From NCBI RefSeq assembly GCF_900129885.1, contig NZ_FQXE01000005.1, positions 314,502 through 378,501 of the forward strand: a stretch of DNA of 64,000 bases, given 5' to 3'. This DNA is from Pollutimonas bauzanensis (GTDB taxonomy: Bacteria > Pseudomonadota > Gammaproteobacteria > Burkholderiales > Burkholderiaceae_B). How positions within the stretch are numbered: position 1 is the stretch's first letter; each line of letters starts with the position of its first letter. Below are positions 45,095 through 58,261 of this stretch, piece by piece. Below the pieces are notes generated by a model. That model saw only the letters and a list, made by a program, of their open reading frames with translations. It was not told where the DNA came from and ran no database searches. The translations under genes and the position numbers were made by a program.

Positions 45095-47881
45095 TCAGCG
45101 GTCCTGTTTCTTGAGCAAGGCGATGGCCAGGGCGAGTATCACCGGCACGGCCGCGAGCAAGGGCCAGAAGGCGCCTCCCAGGTCAAGAAAGCCCAGGGCC
45201 TTGTTGAATACGCCGCGGCTGATGATCAGGAAATAGGTGGCCGGGTATACATACCCTATGGCCGCCCCCGCCCCCTCCAGCGATGACACCGGGTTGATCA
45301 TGCCCGCGAACTGCACGGCGGGCAATATGGTGCCTATCATGGTGAAGAACATGGCGGCGATCTGGCTGCGGGTGAAGCTGGACGCGAACAGGCCGAAGCC
45401 CGTCGAGAACACCACGTACAGCAGGGCCGCCAGGCTCAGCGCCGGAAAGCTGCCTTTGACCGGAACCCCGAAAACCGTGACAGACAGGCCCACCATCAAC
45501 AGGAAATTCAGCATGCCGAGAATCACGTAAGGCAACTGCTTGCCAAGCAGGAATTCGGCGCGGGTCACCGGGGTCACGTAGAGGTTGATGATGGAACCGA
45601 GCTCTTTTTCCCGCACGACAGCCAGGGCGGTCAGCATGGCCGGGATCATCAGCAGCAATATGGGTATGACCGCGGGCACCATGGCCGGCAGGCTTCTCAC
45701 ATCGGGGTTGTAGCGGAAGCGCGTTTCGACATTGGCCGTGGCGAGCTGCTTGCCCGCGCCCAGCCGTTCAGTGGCCATGCTGGCCAGCCAGCCTTGGTGC
45801 ATGCCCTGCACATAGCCTTGCACCGTTTCGGCACGGGTAGGCATGGCGCCGTCCACCCAGGCGCCGATCTGTACCTCCGCGCCTCGTTTGACATCGCGGG
45901 CGAAGCCGGGCGGGATCTCGATGGCAAGGGACAGCTCGCCGCCGCGCATGCGCCGGTCCAGGTCGGCATAATCGCTGATCGGCGGCCGTTCGATAAAATA
46001 GCGGGAACCCGACAGGTTCAGGGCATAGTTCTGGCTCAAGGTCGTCTGGTCGCGGTCGAGCACCGCGTAGGTCAGGTTCTCGACGTCCAGGGTAATGCCA
46101 TAGCCCATGATGAACATCAGGATAGCCGTGCCCAGCAAGGCCAGTGTGCTGCGCACCGGATCGCGCTGCAGCTGCATGGCCTCCAGCCTGGTATAGCTCA
46201 GCGCCCTGGCCAGGCTGAAGCGGCGCGGGCCGCGGGCCGCGGGCGGCGCGTCGGGCAGGCCTGCGGCAGGCTTGCCGTTCGGCCCGGGCGCCGGCGCCGC
46301 CGATGCAGGGTCGCGCGCCGGCGGCTTTGCGCCGCCCGCCGCGCCGTCCGCCGCAACGGCTTCCTCCAGGTAGCTGATGAACGCCTGTTCGAGCGTGCCC
46401 GCGCCGCGCTTGCGCGCCAGTTCGCCGGGCGCATCGCTGACCAGCACCCGGCCGGCATGCATGAGCGATATGCGGTCGCATCGCTCGCCCTCGTTCATGA
46501 AGTGCGTGGAAATGAAAATCGTGACCTTGTCCTTGCGCGCCAGATCTATCATCAACTGCCAGAATATATCGCGGGCTATCGGGTCCACGCCCGAGGTGGG
46601 CTCGTCCAGTATCAGCAGCTCCGGCCCATGCACCACAGCCACCGCCAGCGACAAGCGCTGGCGCATGCCCATGGGCAGGCTGTTGGGCAAGGCATCGACG
46701 GCATCGCCCAGCCCGAAGCGCTCGACCATGGCCTCGACCCTGGCGGCAATATCGGCCTCGGGCACCTGGAACAGCCGCGCGTGCAGCACCAGGTTCTGGC
46801 GCACGGTCAGTTCGGCATAAAGCGAAAAGGACTGCGACATATAACCCACGCGGCGGCGCGTGGCCACGTCTTTCGGGTCGATCTCCCGGCCGAACAGCCG
46901 CGCCTTGCCCTCGCTGGCCGGCAGCAGCCCGGTGAGCATTTTCATGGTGGTGGATTTGCCGCAGCCATTGGAGCCGAGAAAGCCGAAAATCTCGCCGCGC
47001 CGTATGCGGAAATTCACGTGGTCGACCGCCACGAAATCGCCGAAGCGCATGGTCAGATCTTGCGCCTCGATGGCGATTTCATCGGCCGGGCCGTTGGCCA
47101 GCGGGGTGATGATCACCGGTTTGTGCCCGCGTTTCTTTTCGGCGGGCAGCAAGGCTATGAATGCCGCTTCCAGCGACTCCGTGCCAGTGCGCTGGTGCAG
47201 CGCCTTGGGAGCGCCGGCGGCGAGGACCCTGCCCTCGTCCATGGCGACCAGCCAGTCGAATTGGTCGGCCTCTTCCATGTAGGCCGTGGCGACCAGCACG
47301 CTCATGCCGGGGCGGGCGGCGCGTATATTCTGGATCAGGTCCCAGAATTGGCTGCGCGCCAGAGGATCCACGCCAGTGGTGGGCTCGTCCAGGATGAGCA
47401 GGACGGGATCGTGTATCAGTGCGCAGCACAGGCCCAGCTTCTGTTTCATGCCGCCGGAAAGCTTGCCGGCGGGCCGGTCCAGGAAGGCGTACATGCCGGT
47501 GCTGCGGGTAAGCTCGTCGATGCGCCGGCGGCGCTCGGCGGCATCATGTCCGAACAGGCGGCCGAAGAATTGCAGGTTCTCTTCCACCGACAGGGTGGGA
47601 TAGAGGTTTTTCCCCAGCCCCTGGGGCATGTAGGCGATGTGCGGACATGCCTGGTCGCGGTGCCTCTTTTGGGCCATGTCGCCGCCCAGCACCATGACGC
47701 TGCCGTCCTGCACCGCCCGCGCGCCGGCTATCAAGGACAGCAGGCTGGACTTGCCGACGCCGTCGGGACCGATCAGCCCCACCATGAGGCCCGCGGGCAG
47801 ATCGAGGCTGATGTTGTCCAGGGCCAGCGTTTTGCCGTAGCGCAAACTGACCCCGCTCAAGCTTGCTACCGTGGCGGCCAT
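45095..47881 (-). CDS. Fused double ABC ATPase plus ABC-2 permease (RbbA/YhiH-like)
   Basis: A 928-residue fusion: first ATPase domain (residues 1-230, Walker [10 protein letters not shown], signature [11 protein letters not shown], Walker [11 protein letters not shown]), second ATPase (about 250-490, Walker [20 protein letters not shown]), an Ala/Pro-rich linker, then a permease half from about residue 550 with six membrane segments. E. coli RbbA has this layout with yhiI and yhhJ. I chose ATG 47881; a GTG two codons earlier would overlap the hlyD stop by 4 bp and is equally possible. Substrate unknown. Confidence 0.92.
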   Translation of the reverse strand: MAATVASLSGVSLRYGKTLALDNISLDLPAGLMVGLIGPDGVGKSSLLSLIAGARAVQDGSVMVLGGDMAQKRHRDQACPHIAYMPQGLGKNLYPTLSVEENLQFFGRLFGHDAAERRRRIDELTRSTGMYAFLDRPAGKLSGGMKQKLGLCCALIHDPVLLILDEPTTGVDPLARSQFWDLIQNIRAARPGMSVLVATAYMEEADQFDWLVAMDEGRVLAAGAPKALHQRTGTESLEAAFIALLPAEKKRGHKPVIITPLANGPADEIAIEAQDLTMRFGDFVAVDHVNFRIRRGEIFGFLGSNGCGKSTTMKMLTGLLPASEGKARLFGREIDPKDVATRRRVGYMSQSFSLYAELTVRQNLVLHARLFQVPEADIAARVEAMVERFGLGDAVDALPNSLPMGMRQRLSLAVAVVHGPELLILDEPTSGVDPIARDIFWQLMIDLARKDKVTIFISTHFMNEGERCDRISLMHAGRVLVSDAPGELARKRGAGTLEQAFISYLEEAVAADGAAGGAKPPARDPASAAPAPGPNGKPAAGLPDAPPAARGPRRFSLARALSYTRLEAMQLQRDPVRSTLALLGTAILMFIMGYGITLDVENLTYAVLDRDQTTLSQNYALNLSGSRYFIERPPISDYADLDRRMRGGELSLAIEIPPGFARDVKRGAEVQIGAWVDGAMPTRAETVQGYVQGMHQGWLASMATERLGAGKQLATANVETRFRYNPDVRSLPAMVPAVIPILLLMIPAMLTALAVVREKELGSIINLYVTPVTRAEFLLGKQLPYVILGMLNFLLMVGLSVTVFGVPVKGSFPALSLAALLYVVFSTGFGLFASSFTRSQIAAMFFTMIGTILPAVQFAGMINPVSSLEGAGAAIGYVYPATYFLIISRGVFNKALGFLDLGGAFWPLLAAVPVILALAIALLKKQDR

Positions 47882-47883
47882 GA

Positions 47884-48975
47884 TCACTCCGGAACTTTGA
47901 TCGCCAGTTCGGCCGGCCAGGGAACTTCGGGGTCCAGACGCAGCCAGGCCATGCCCGGCAGGCCGGTCTTGACCTGCCGCAAATGCTTCTGCAGGAGATC
48001 GCGGTCGATCTGGGCCTTGACGCGAAACATCAGCTTTTGCCGTTCGCTGGCCGTTTCCACGGTCTTGGGGGTGAATTGCGCGGTACTCGCGACATAGGAA
48101 ACCTTGGCCGGAATCACATACTGCGGCGCGGCATCGAGCACCAGGCGCACTTCGCTGCCCAGCGCCACCCTGCCCGCAACGGTTTCAGGCAGGAAGAAAG
48201 TCATGTAGACATCGCCAAGGTCGATGACATTGAGCACCTTGCCGCCGCTGCCCAATACCTCGCCAGGCTGCGCAATCCGGTACTGCACCCGGCCATCGCG
48301 CGGCGATTTGAGCACGCTGTCGTCGATATCGGCCTGGACCACGGCAATAGTCGCCTCGGCGGCGGTCACGGCCGAGCGCGCGCCCACTACCTGGGCCTGG
48401 GCGGCGTCTATGCCGGCCTGCGCGGCGGCGACCTGCGCCTTGGCCGCCGCCAGCACGGCTTGAGCGGCGCGCACGGCGGCGCGATCGTCGTCCAGCGTCT
48501 GCCGGGAAGCCGCGCCACCCGCTGAAAGCGTCTCCGAGCGCGCCAGGCGCTGCCTGGCCGCCTGCAGGTCGCTTTCGCGCTGGGCCACCAGCGCCAGGGC
48601 CGCCGCGTGGTCGCTTACGCGAGCGGCGACCTGCGCCAGCGCGGTGCTGACATTGTTGCCGGCCTGCATATGCCTGGCTTGCGCCTCGGCGAGCTGGGCC
48701 CGCAGCACATCGATCTGCATATACGCCAGGGGCTCTCCAGCCTTCACGAAGCTGCCTTCGTTGACCAGGATGTCCTGCACGCGCCCCGCCAGTTTGGTGG
48801 AGACGTCGATTTCCGTGGCTTCGATGCGGCCGTTGCCGCCGATGAAGCCCGCTCCCGGGCCGGCAACGCGCAGATGGCTCCAGTAGTATGCCGCCGCGGC
48901 CACGGCGACGGCCAGCGCCAGGGCGACAAGCAGCATTTTTTTCTTGAGCATGGCGATAATGGAAGACCTGTTCAT
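47884..48975 (-). CDS. HlyD family membrane-fusion protein
   Basis: Periplasmic adaptor of the ABC exporter. The 363-residue protein has one N-terminal membrane anchor ([18 protein letters not shown]), a lipoyl half [21 protein letters not shown], a long Ala-rich alpha-hairpin (residues 95-215) and the second half [22 protein letters not shown]. It begins 1 bp after the outer-membrane factor gene and directly precedes the ATPase gene. Similar to E. coli YhiI. Confidence 0.92.
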   Translation of the reverse strand: MNRSSIIAMLKKKMLLVALALAVAVAAAAYYWSHLRVAGPGAGFIGGNGRIEATEIDVSTKLAGRVQDILVNEGSFVKAGEPLAYMQIDVLRAQLAEAQARHMQAGNNVSTALAQVAARVSDHAAALALVAQRESDLQAARQRLARSETLSAGGAASRQTLDDDRAAVRAAQAVLAAAKAQVAAAQAGIDAAQAQVVGARSAVTAAEATIAVVQADIDDSVLKSPRDGRVQYRIAQPGEVLGSGGKVLNVIDLGDVYMTFFLPETVAGRVALGSEVRLVLDAAPQYVIPAKVSYVASTAQFTPKTVETASERQKLMFRVKAQIDRDLLQKHLRQVKTGLPGMAWLRLDPEVPWPAELAIKVPE

Positions 48976-48976
48976 A

Positions 48977-50443
48977 TCAATTGGACCCCGTTGAGGCCGG
49001 ATCCGGCGCCGCGGCGATTCCCCGCGCCCCGCCGCCCAGCGCCGCGTAGAGGCTGACGCGGCTGGTCAGCCTGGCGCGGCGGATTTGCACCAGTTCCTGC
49101 TGGGCCGACAGCAAGTCGCGCTGGGCATCCAGGACTTCAAGGTAGGCGGCCGCGCCGCTGTCATAGCGCAGCTGGGCCAGGCGCAGCCGTTCGGCTTGCG
49201 CCGCCAGCGCGGCCTCCTGGTAGCGCACTTGCCGGTCCAGCCACTGCCGCGCGGCCAGGGCGTCGGACACTTCGCGAAAAGCCGTCTGTATGGTTCTTTC
49301 GTAGTTCACCACGGCCATCTCGCGGCGCACCTGCGCCAGGTCCAGGCTGGCCCTGTTGCGGCCCGCGTCGAAAATCGGCAGGGAAATGCTGGGCGTGAAA
49401 GACCAGGCGCCGCTGCCGGAGCCGAACAGCCCGCCAAGCTCGGCGCTGGCGCTGCCCAGCGACCCCGTCAACGCGACACGCGGAAAGAATGCGGCGCGCG
49501 CGGCGCCGATATTCGCATTGGCGGCTTTGAGCTGCTGCTCCGCGGCAATGATGTCGGGCCTGTCCACCAATAAATCGGAAGGCAGGCCGGCGCGCACTTC
49601 GCCCAGCAAGCTGTCATCGTCCATGCCCCCGCCCGCCGCGGCCAGGTCGACCTGGCCGCCGGCCAGCAGCGTCAAAGCGTGGACCTGGCGGGCGCGGGCC
49701 TGTTCGAGCTCGGCGCCCAGCGCCTGCGCCTGGGTAAGCAGAGTTTCGACCTGGACGACATCCAGGCGGGACGTCGCGCCGGCGGCATAGCGCCGCCTGA
49801 ACAAGCCCAGGGTAGCGTCGCGCGCGGCGATGGCTTGCCTGGTCAGCGCGATGCGCTCGTCGAGTTCGAGCAGCACCAGGTAGTCATTGGCGACCTGGGC
49901 GATCAAGCCGGTCGTGGCGGCCCGGCGCGCCGAGTCGCTGGCCAGGAAGCTTTCCAGGGCGGCATCCTTGAGGTTGCGCACGCGCCCCCAGAAATCGATT
50001 TCCCAGCTGGTCAGGTTCAGTCCCGCCTGGTATTGGCCCGCGGTGCGCGCCTGCCCGGTAAGGCTCAGGTCTTCCGGAGTCCGGGAGCGTGTGGCGCTGG
50101 CTCCCGCATCGATCGCCGGGAACTGATCGGCCCGCCGTATGCCATACAGGGCCCGCGCTTCTTCGACCTTCAGCACGGCCGTGCGCAGGTCGCGGTTATT
50201 GTCCAGCGCCTGGGCTATCAGGGCTTGCAGACGGGTATCCAGAAAATAGTCACGCCAGACCGTATCTGCCGCGGATTTTCCAGGCGCGGCGGCGCCATCG
50301 GCGCCGGGGTATGCCGGCGCCACCGGCATGGGCGGCTGCTCATATGGCGGCGCCAGCGACATGCAGCCGCTCGATGCCAGCGCCATGAGAAAACATGACG
50401 ATATCGCGCGAAATCGGCACCAAAACATATCGTTCAGCCGCAT
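48977..50443 (-). CDS. Outer-membrane efflux factor (NodT family) of the ABC exporter
   Basis: TolC-like channel, first gene of the exporter operon. The translation contains SLAPPYEQPPMP after a probable signal and the family repeats RPDIIAAEQQLKAANANIG and SWEIDFWGRVRNLKDAALESFLAS. I chose ATG 50443 (488 residues), which leaves Cys27 after ASSG as an imperfect lipobox; ATG 50470 (497 residues) is an alternative, and neither has a strong ribosome site. A perfect FNR/ANR box lies 76 bp upstream of 50443. Confidence 0.88.
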   Translation of the reverse strand: MRLNDMFWCRFRAISSCFLMALASSGCMSLAPPYEQPPMPVAPAYPGADGAAAPGKSAADTVWRDYFLDTRLQALIAQALDNNRDLRTAVLKVEEARALYGIRRADQFPAIDAGASATRSRTPEDLSLTGQARTAGQYQAGLNLTSWEIDFWGRVRNLKDAALESFLASDSARRAATTGLIAQVANDYLVLLELDERIALTRQAIAARDATLGLFRRRYAAGATSRLDVVQVETLLTQAQALGAELEQARARQVHALTLLAGGQVDLAAAGGGMDDDSLLGEVRAGLPSDLLVDRPDIIAAEQQLKAANANIGAARAAFFPRVALTGSLGSASAELGGLFGSGSGAWSFTPSISLPIFDAGRNRASLDLAQVRREMAVVNYERTIQTAFREVSDALAARQWLDRQVRYQEAALAAQAERLRLAQLRYDSGAAAYLEVLDAQRDLLSAQQELVQIRRARLTSRVSLYAALGGGARGIAAAPDPASTGSN

Positions 50444-50447
50444 AAAT

Positions 50448-50461
50448 ATACCGATCAGTAT
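50448..50461. promoter_or_regulatory. TetR-like operator in the exporter leader
   Basis: ATACCGATCAGTAT pairs at six of seven positions of its two halves and resembles operators of TetR-family repressors (ATAC-N-GATC-N-GTAT). It lies between the inferred transcription start and the first gene. No TetR gene is adjacent, so the regulator would be encoded elsewhere. Confidence 0.35.
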
Positions 50462-50492
50462 CGTTATCATGACTTTATCACGCAGGGCAATC

Positions 50493-50532
50493 CATATAAC
50501 TGGACACCGCAAAAACTATTGATTTAAATCAA
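50493..50532 (-). promoter_or_regulatory. FNR/ANR box and class II promoter of the exporter operon
   Basis: TTGATTTAAATCAA at 50519-50532 is a perfect TTGAT-N4-ATCAA site and a full 14-bp palindrome. On the minus strand an AT-rich -10 (TTATAT or TATATG within 50493-50499) lies about 20 bp downstream, so the site centre (50525.5) would be near -40 to -41.5, the position for activation by FNR-type regulators at class II promoters. Anaerobic activation of the exporter operon is inferred. Confidence 0.65.
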
Positions 50533-50691
50533 ATAAACGCAGGTGCAGCAAAAAACCGCGAGACCGCCATGGAACTGCTGTGCCATCATACCAACAGCAG
50601 CATCAGCCCGCCCTAGCGGCTTGCCTTTAAATCAAGTTGCGGCCTGTTCCCGTGCTCTATCTTCAACGATAAACACTCGGAAATTGCGAAT

Positions 50692-53432
<2,741 letters not shown>

Positions 53433-53436
<4 letters not shown>

Positions 53437-55199
53437 ATATCCATTCCCTCTTCCCTGCCAACGCCACCGAACAGATGGATCAGCGGCTGCACGCCACGGT
53501 GGCGCGCGCGACTTCCTCGGTGTCGCCCACGCTGGTGCTGCTCAGCTACATCGACTGGGCCACCCACCTCGCGGCGGCGCCCGGCAAGCGCCTGGACCTC
53601 CTGCAATTGGCGATAGGCCAGAGCCTGTTGCTGTCCCAATACCTGGAGGGCAGCGCCATGGCGCGCCTGGCGCACATGCCGGGCCAGGAGCCCGCGCCCA
53701 ATCCCGTCAAGCCGCCCGAATCCGACTGGCGCTTCAACGCGCCGGAATGGCAGGCCTGGCCTTACAACCTGCTGCACCAGTCCTACCTGCTGTCCGAGCA
53801 GTGGTGGAACGCCGCCACCAGCGACATATACGGCGTATCGCCCCACCATGCGAAGGTGGTGGGCTTCGCCGCCCAGGAACTGCTCAAGCTGTTTTCGCCG
53901 CGCAACTTCCTGGCCACGAATCCGCAGGCGCTCCATCGCACGGTCAAGGAAGGCGGCGCCAACCTTTTGCGCGGAGGCCTCTATGCCCTGGACGACATGA
54001 TGCGCCAGGCCAGGGGCGCCCCGAAATTCGGCGCGGAAAATTTTGCGGTGGGGCGCAATCTCGCCGTGACCCCGGGCCAGGTCATCCTGAAAAACGACTT
54101 GATGGAACTGATCCAGTACACGCCCACGACGGCGCAAGTGCATCCCGAGCCGGTGCTGATCATCCCCGCCTGGATCATGAAGTACTACATCCTGGACCTT
54201 TCGCCGCACAATTCGCTGATCAAATACCTGGTCGGCAAGGGCCATACGGTATTCTGCATTTCCTGGAAGAATCCGGGCGTCGCCGAGCGCGATCTGGGCA
54301 TGGACGACTACCTGTCTCGCGGTTTCCACGCAGCCCTGGCCGCGGTCAACGCCGTCGTGCCGGAGCGCAAGGTTCACGCGCTGGGCTATTGCCTGGGAGG
54401 CACCCTGCTGAGCATCGCCGCCGCCGCCATGGCGCGCGACGATGACGACAGGCTGGCCTCGATCTCGATGCTGGCGGCGCAGACCGACTTCAGCGAGCCC
54501 GGCGACTTGTCCCTGTTCATAGACCATAGCCAGGTGGCGCTGCTGGAAGCCCAGATGTCGGATACCGGCTACCTGACCACCGAGCAGATGGCCGGCGCAT
54601 TCCAGCTATTGCGTTCGGACTACTTGCTGTGGTCGCACCTGATCGAGACCTATATGATGGGCGAACGCCAGCCCATGAGCGACCTGATGGCCTGGAATGC
54701 CGACGCCACCCGCATGCCCGCGCGCATGCATTCGCAATACCTGCGCCGCCTCTTCCTGGACAACGACCTGGCGGACGGGCGCTATCCCGTGGGCGGCAAA
54801 CCCGTGGCGCTGACCGATATCCGGCTGCCTATTTTCTGCCTGGGCACAGTCACCGACCATGTCGCCCCCTGGCGCTCGGTGTACAAGATACACCTGCTGA
54901 CGGCGGCGGAAATCACTTTCGTCCTGACCAACGGCGGGCATAACGCCGGCGTGGTCAACGAGCCGGGCCACCGCCATCGCAAGTTCCAGAGCCTGACCCG
55001 CCGCGCCTGCGACAGCTACCTGGGGCCCGACGAATGGCTGGAAATGGCGCCCGAACAAGCGGGCTCCTGGTGGCCAAGCTGGATAGCCTGGCTCAAGGCG
55101 CGCTCGTCGGCGCCCGCGGCGCCGCCCCCCATGGGCGCGCCCAAACAGGGTTATGCCGCAATCGGCCCGGCGCCCGGCCGCTATGTACTGGAAAAATAA
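53433..55199 (+). CDS. phaC: Class I poly(3-hydroxyalkanoate) synthase
   Basis: Polymerises hydroxyacyl-CoA into storage granules. The 588-residue protein has the lipase-like box GYCLGG with nucleophile Cys320, Asp475 in GTVTDHVAPW and His503 in NGGHNAG, positions close to those of the Cupriavidus enzyme. The N-terminus starts MNIHSLFPANATEQMD and the C-terminus has an Ala/Pro-rich tail. It is coupled to the upstream ATPase by a 4-bp overlap and followed by the reductase gene; no phaA thiolase or phasin gene is present here. Confidence 0.95.
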
Positions 55200-55212
55200 C
55201 AGGAGCATCATC

Positions 55213-55959
55213 ATGTCTATCGCTCGTACTGCGCTCATCACCGGCGGCCTAGGCTGCCTCGGAACCGCCATCGCCCAAGCCCTGCACGACGCGGGCCATG
55301 CGGTATTGCTCACGCACTCTCCCGGCCGCCAGGACGTCAAGGCGTGGCTGGACGGCCATGCCCAGGCCGGATACCGCTACGCCGCCTATCCGGTGGACGT
55401 CGCCGACTACGATTCCTGCGCGGCGTGCGCCGACCGCATCCACGGCGACGGGCACCAGGTCGATATCCTGATCAACAATGCGGGCATCACCCGCGACTCG
55501 ACGTTGCGCAAGCTGTCCCGGGTCGATTGGGACATCGTCATGCGCACCAACCTGGATTCGATGTTCAACATGACCAAGCCCTTCTGCGAGGGCATGGTCG
55601 AACGCGGCTGGGGCCGCATCGTGAATATTTCATCGGTCAATGGCAGCAAGGGTGCTTTCGGCCAGAGCAATTATTCGGCGGCGAAATCGGGCATTTATGG
55701 CTTCACAAAATCGCTGGCGCTGGAAGTGGCGCGCAAGGGCGTGACGGTAAACGCGGTTTCGCCGGGCTATCTGGATAGCGCCATGGTGGCCAAAGTGCCC
55801 AAGGACGTGCTGGAGTCCCAGATCATTTCGCAGATTCCCGTGGGACGCCTCGGGCAGCCATCCGAGATCGCCGCGCTGGTGGCGTTCGTCTGCAGCGAGC
55901 CGGCGGCTTTCATGACCGGGGCGAACCTCGCCATGAACGGCGGCCAGCATATGTACTGA
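55213..55959 (+). CDS. phaB: Acetoacetyl-CoA reductase
   Basis: Makes (R)-3-hydroxybutyryl-CoA for PhaC. The 248-residue short-chain dehydrogenase has TALITGGLGCLGTAIA (cofactor motif), ILINNAGITRD, catalytic NYSAAKSG and the C-terminal NGGQHMY typical of PhaB. ATG 55213 has an ideal AGGAG 8 bp upstream; an earlier in-frame ATG inside phaC is rejected. 13 bp separate it from phaC. Confidence 0.93.
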   Translation: MSIARTALITGGLGCLGTAIAQALHDAGHAVLLTHSPGRQDVKAWLDGHAQAGYRYAAYPVDVADYDSCAACADRIHGDGHQVDILINNAGITRDSTLRKLSRVDWDIVMRTNLDSMFNMTKPFCEGMVERGWGRIVNISSVNGSKGAFGQSNYSAAKSGIYGFTKSLALEVARKGVTVNAVSPGYLDSAMVAKVPKDVLESQIISQIPVGRLGQPSEIAALVAFVCSEPAAFMTGANLAMNGGQHMY

Positions 55960-56001
55960 GGCGCCTGGGCCCGAGTCCAACGGGCGTCCGGGCGCTTGGC
56001 G

Positions 56002-56556
56002 CTACCAACTGCGCACCCGGCCGGTATCGATATGCACGAACTGGTCGTGGGGATAGAATCCTACGCCTCCGGCCTGCAGGGACAAGGCCGCGTCGCGCAG
56101 TTCCGCCAGCGGCACGCCCGGCAGGCGCACGTCGATCGCCTTGCCGTCCATGTGCAGGCTGTGCTTGGCCACCCCTCCGCCGCGCGTGGCGCGCAGCCGG
56201 TTGTTGGTCGTCGGGCAGCGGTAGCCGGAAATCACCTGGTAGGCGCCCTGCGTGCTCAAGGCCAGCGTTATGCGATGCAGGATATCGAACAGATGCGGGT
56301 CTATCCTGCCCACATCGCCGGTGTAGTGGTCGCGCAAAAAGCGGTTCAGGCGGCCCAGCGCCTGCGGCACATAGTTGTTTCCGCTGGCATAGACCAGGGA
56401 GACTTTTTCATGGGTATGCGTATGGTCCAGCGTCAGGCTGCGCGGCTCCAGCCCGGCGAAGGCACGCGAGGCGAACGGCAGGCTGGCGCCGGCAACGGCA
56501 ATATTGGCGGAATGACGCAGAAACAGGCGGCGGGAAGGCGTGAATGAATGGCTCAT
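56002..56556 (-). CDS. Tat-exported M15/DUF882 peptidase-like protein
   Basis: A 184-residue YcbK-type protein. The N-terminus has a twin-arginine motif (SRRLFLRHS) and a hydrophobic stretch ending SRAFA, predicting Tat export. The domain shows ISGYRCPTTNNRLRA, HSLHMDGKAIDVRLP and QFVHIDTG, which supply the zinc ligands (H-x6-D and H) of peptidase family M15. Likely acts on peptidoglycan peptides. Its start overlaps the stop of the L,D-transpeptidase gene by 4 bp, so both are translated together. Confidence 0.88.
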   Translation of the reverse strand: MSHSFTPSRRLFLRHSANIAVAGASLPFASRAFAGLEPRSLTLDHTHTHEKVSLVYASGNNYVPQALGRLNRFLRDHYTGDVGRIDPHLFDILHRITLALSTQGAYQVISGYRCPTTNNRLRATRGGGVAKHSLHMDGKAIDVRLPGVPLAELRDAALSLQAGGVGFYPHDQFVHIDTGRVRSW

Positions 56557-58223
56557 GATGAGATAGGATAGTCAGCCATGGCTTGCCCAATGCCGCCGTT
56601 CTGGCCAACAGAGACAGCGGCGGCGGCCCGTGCGCGCTGGCGCAGCGCTTTGTCGAGCCAGGCATCGTGGTCGTAGAGGTCTGGAAAAAAATAAACCTTA
56701 CCACTTTTGACGACCACGGTGTTGTAAGCAATCAATACGGGGACCGGCTTGTCCAGGCGTATGGTTTTCGACTTGCCGCTGGCCATGGCTGCGCGTATCC
56801 GCTCTTCGGTCCATTGCGGTTCGTCGTAAAGAACGAATTGCGCCAGCGCCACGGGGCTTTCAACCCGTATGCAGCCGTGGCTGAAGTCGCGCCGGTAGCG
56901 GTCGAAAAGCTGCGGCGCGGGCGTATGGTGCAAATAGATGTTCATGTCATTGGGGAAAATGAACTTGATATCGCCCAGGGCGTTGCGCCGGCCTGGACGC
57001 TGGCGTATGCGCAACTGTCCGCGCTGCGCCGCATCCAGGTTTTCGCCGGACAGGCCGGGCAGCACCTGTCCCTGCGGCGTGACGAACTCGAAGCCCTGCT
57101 GCTCGAAATAGCCGGGATCGCGGCGCAGCCGCGGTATGATTTCGCCGCGCGCAATGGAAGACGGCACGTTCCAGTAGGGGCTGAACTCGATAAAGCGCAT
57201 GTCTTCCTGGAATATGGGCGTGCGGGTATTGAGCGCGCGGCCGACGATGATCCTCATCTCCACCTTCACATCCGGCTGGCCATCGCGCACTTCATAGGCT
57301 CGCAGCACGAACTCGGGAATATTCACCACTATCATGCGCGGCGCCTGGGTCAGCGGCGTCCAGCGCAAGCGCTCGAGAGTCAGTTCTATCTGTCTGAGGC
57401 GCTGGGCGGGGGCGATCTCCAGCTGCTTGAATGTGGCGGCGCCCAGCACGCCATCGGGCAGCAGCCCATGGCGCTCCTGAAATGCCCTGACGCCATCTAT
57501 GACGGCGCCTTCATAATATTGCGTCGCCGGCGACGACGGCTGTGGCTGTGGCTGTGGCTGTGGCTGTGGCTGTGGCTGTGGCGGCAGGTCGCCCAGCGCG
57601 ACCAGCCTGCGCGTCAGGAGATCCATGCCGGCGTAGGCTTGCCCGGCCTCGAGTTTTTTCCCGGGCAGCGGGGCCAGCGGCATTTGCCAGGCTGGATGCC
57701 CCAGCAGCCCGCGGTATCGGGCCAGCGCCGCGCGCAGGCTGTCGTACTGGGCCAGGCGCGGCGCCGCCAGGCGCACGGCCTCGGGCAGCCTGTCATGGGC
57801 CACGGCATCGTCCAGGTAGGCTGGCGCATTGAAATAATCGAGCTGCGGGAGCTTGAAGTAGCGGTGAATCTGGCTTGCATCCAGCCTGCCGCTATGCAGA
57901 TCGGCCAAGTAGCGCTGCATGGATGCCGTGAGCGCCATGTCGAGCTGCGCCAGCGCGCCGGCGGGCAGGACTGCCCCGGCCGCCGCGAGGCTCAGTTGTT
58001 CCTGCAGGCGCGCGGCATCGTAATCCTGCGGCGACAGGCCTTCGGTGGCGGCATTGCCCAATACCTCTATGGCCTGGGCGGCCTGCGGAGTCGGCCTGCC
58101 GTCGCTGAACCACAGCAAGGCCTGCTGCGCCGAGGCGCTGGCGGCATACCCCGCCACCAGCAGCGCCAGCAACAAAGGGCGGATCCAGCCGCGGATCCTG
58201 ACTATACGGCTTGGTGGTGCCAT
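56553..58223 (-). CDS. L,D-transpeptidase, YcbB/LdtD-like
   Basis: Forms 3-3 crosslinks in peptidoglycan or attaches proteins to it. The 556-residue precursor has a signal peptide, an N-terminal scaffold domain, a peptidoglycan-binding domain (VRAFQERHGLLPDGVLGAATF) and a YkuD catalytic domain with HHTPAP and SHGCIR (His449, Cys451). A (Pro-Gln)7 linker encoded by hexanucleotide repeats joins the scaffold and binding domains. ATG 58223 is chosen because AAGGA sits 9 bp upstream; ATG 58232 has it too close. Operon with the M15 gene. Confidence 0.9.
   Translation of the reverse strand: MAPPSRIVRIRGWIRPLLLALLVAGYAASASAQQALLWFSDGRPTPQAAQAIEVLGNAATEGLSPQDYDAARLQEQLSLAAAGAVLPAGALAQLDMALTASMQRYLADLHSGRLDASQIHRYFKLPQLDYFNAPAYLDDAVAHDRLPEAVRLAAPRLAQYDSLRAALARYRGLLGHPAWQMPLAPLPGKKLEAGQAYAGMDLLTRRLVALGDLPPQPQPQPQPQPQPQPSSPATQYYEGAVIDGVRAFQERHGLLPDGVLGAATFKQLEIAPAQRLRQIELTLERLRWTPLTQAPRMIVVNIPEFVLRAYEVRDGQPDVKVEMRIIVGRALNTRTPIFQEDMRFIEFSPYWNVPSSIARGEIIPRLRRDPGYFEQQGFEFVTPQGQVLPGLSGENLDAAQRGQLRIRQRPGRRNALGDIKFIFPNDMNIYLHHTPAPQLFDRYRRDFSHGCIRVESPVALAQFVLYDEPQWTEERIRAAMASGKSKTIRLDKPVPVLIAYNTVVVKSGKVYFFPDLYDHDAWLDKALRQRARAAAAVSVGQNGGIGQAMADYPISS
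57541..57582. repeat. Seven TGTGGC hexanucleotide repeats inside the transpeptidase gene
   Basis: Seven perfect tandem copies of TGTGGC (GCCACA on the coding strand) encode the Pro-Gln linker. Being six bases long, the unit can expand or contract without changing frame, so linker length may vary between strains. Confidence 0.95.
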
Positions 58224-58261
58224 GCGGTTCATCCTTGGGGTGAACGGCGAACTTTCCCGCC

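Noticed and set aside
50569..50616. 15-codon frame (MELLCHHTNSS...) between the FNR box and the ATPase
   Set aside because: No ribosome site and no homology; too short to support as a leader peptide.
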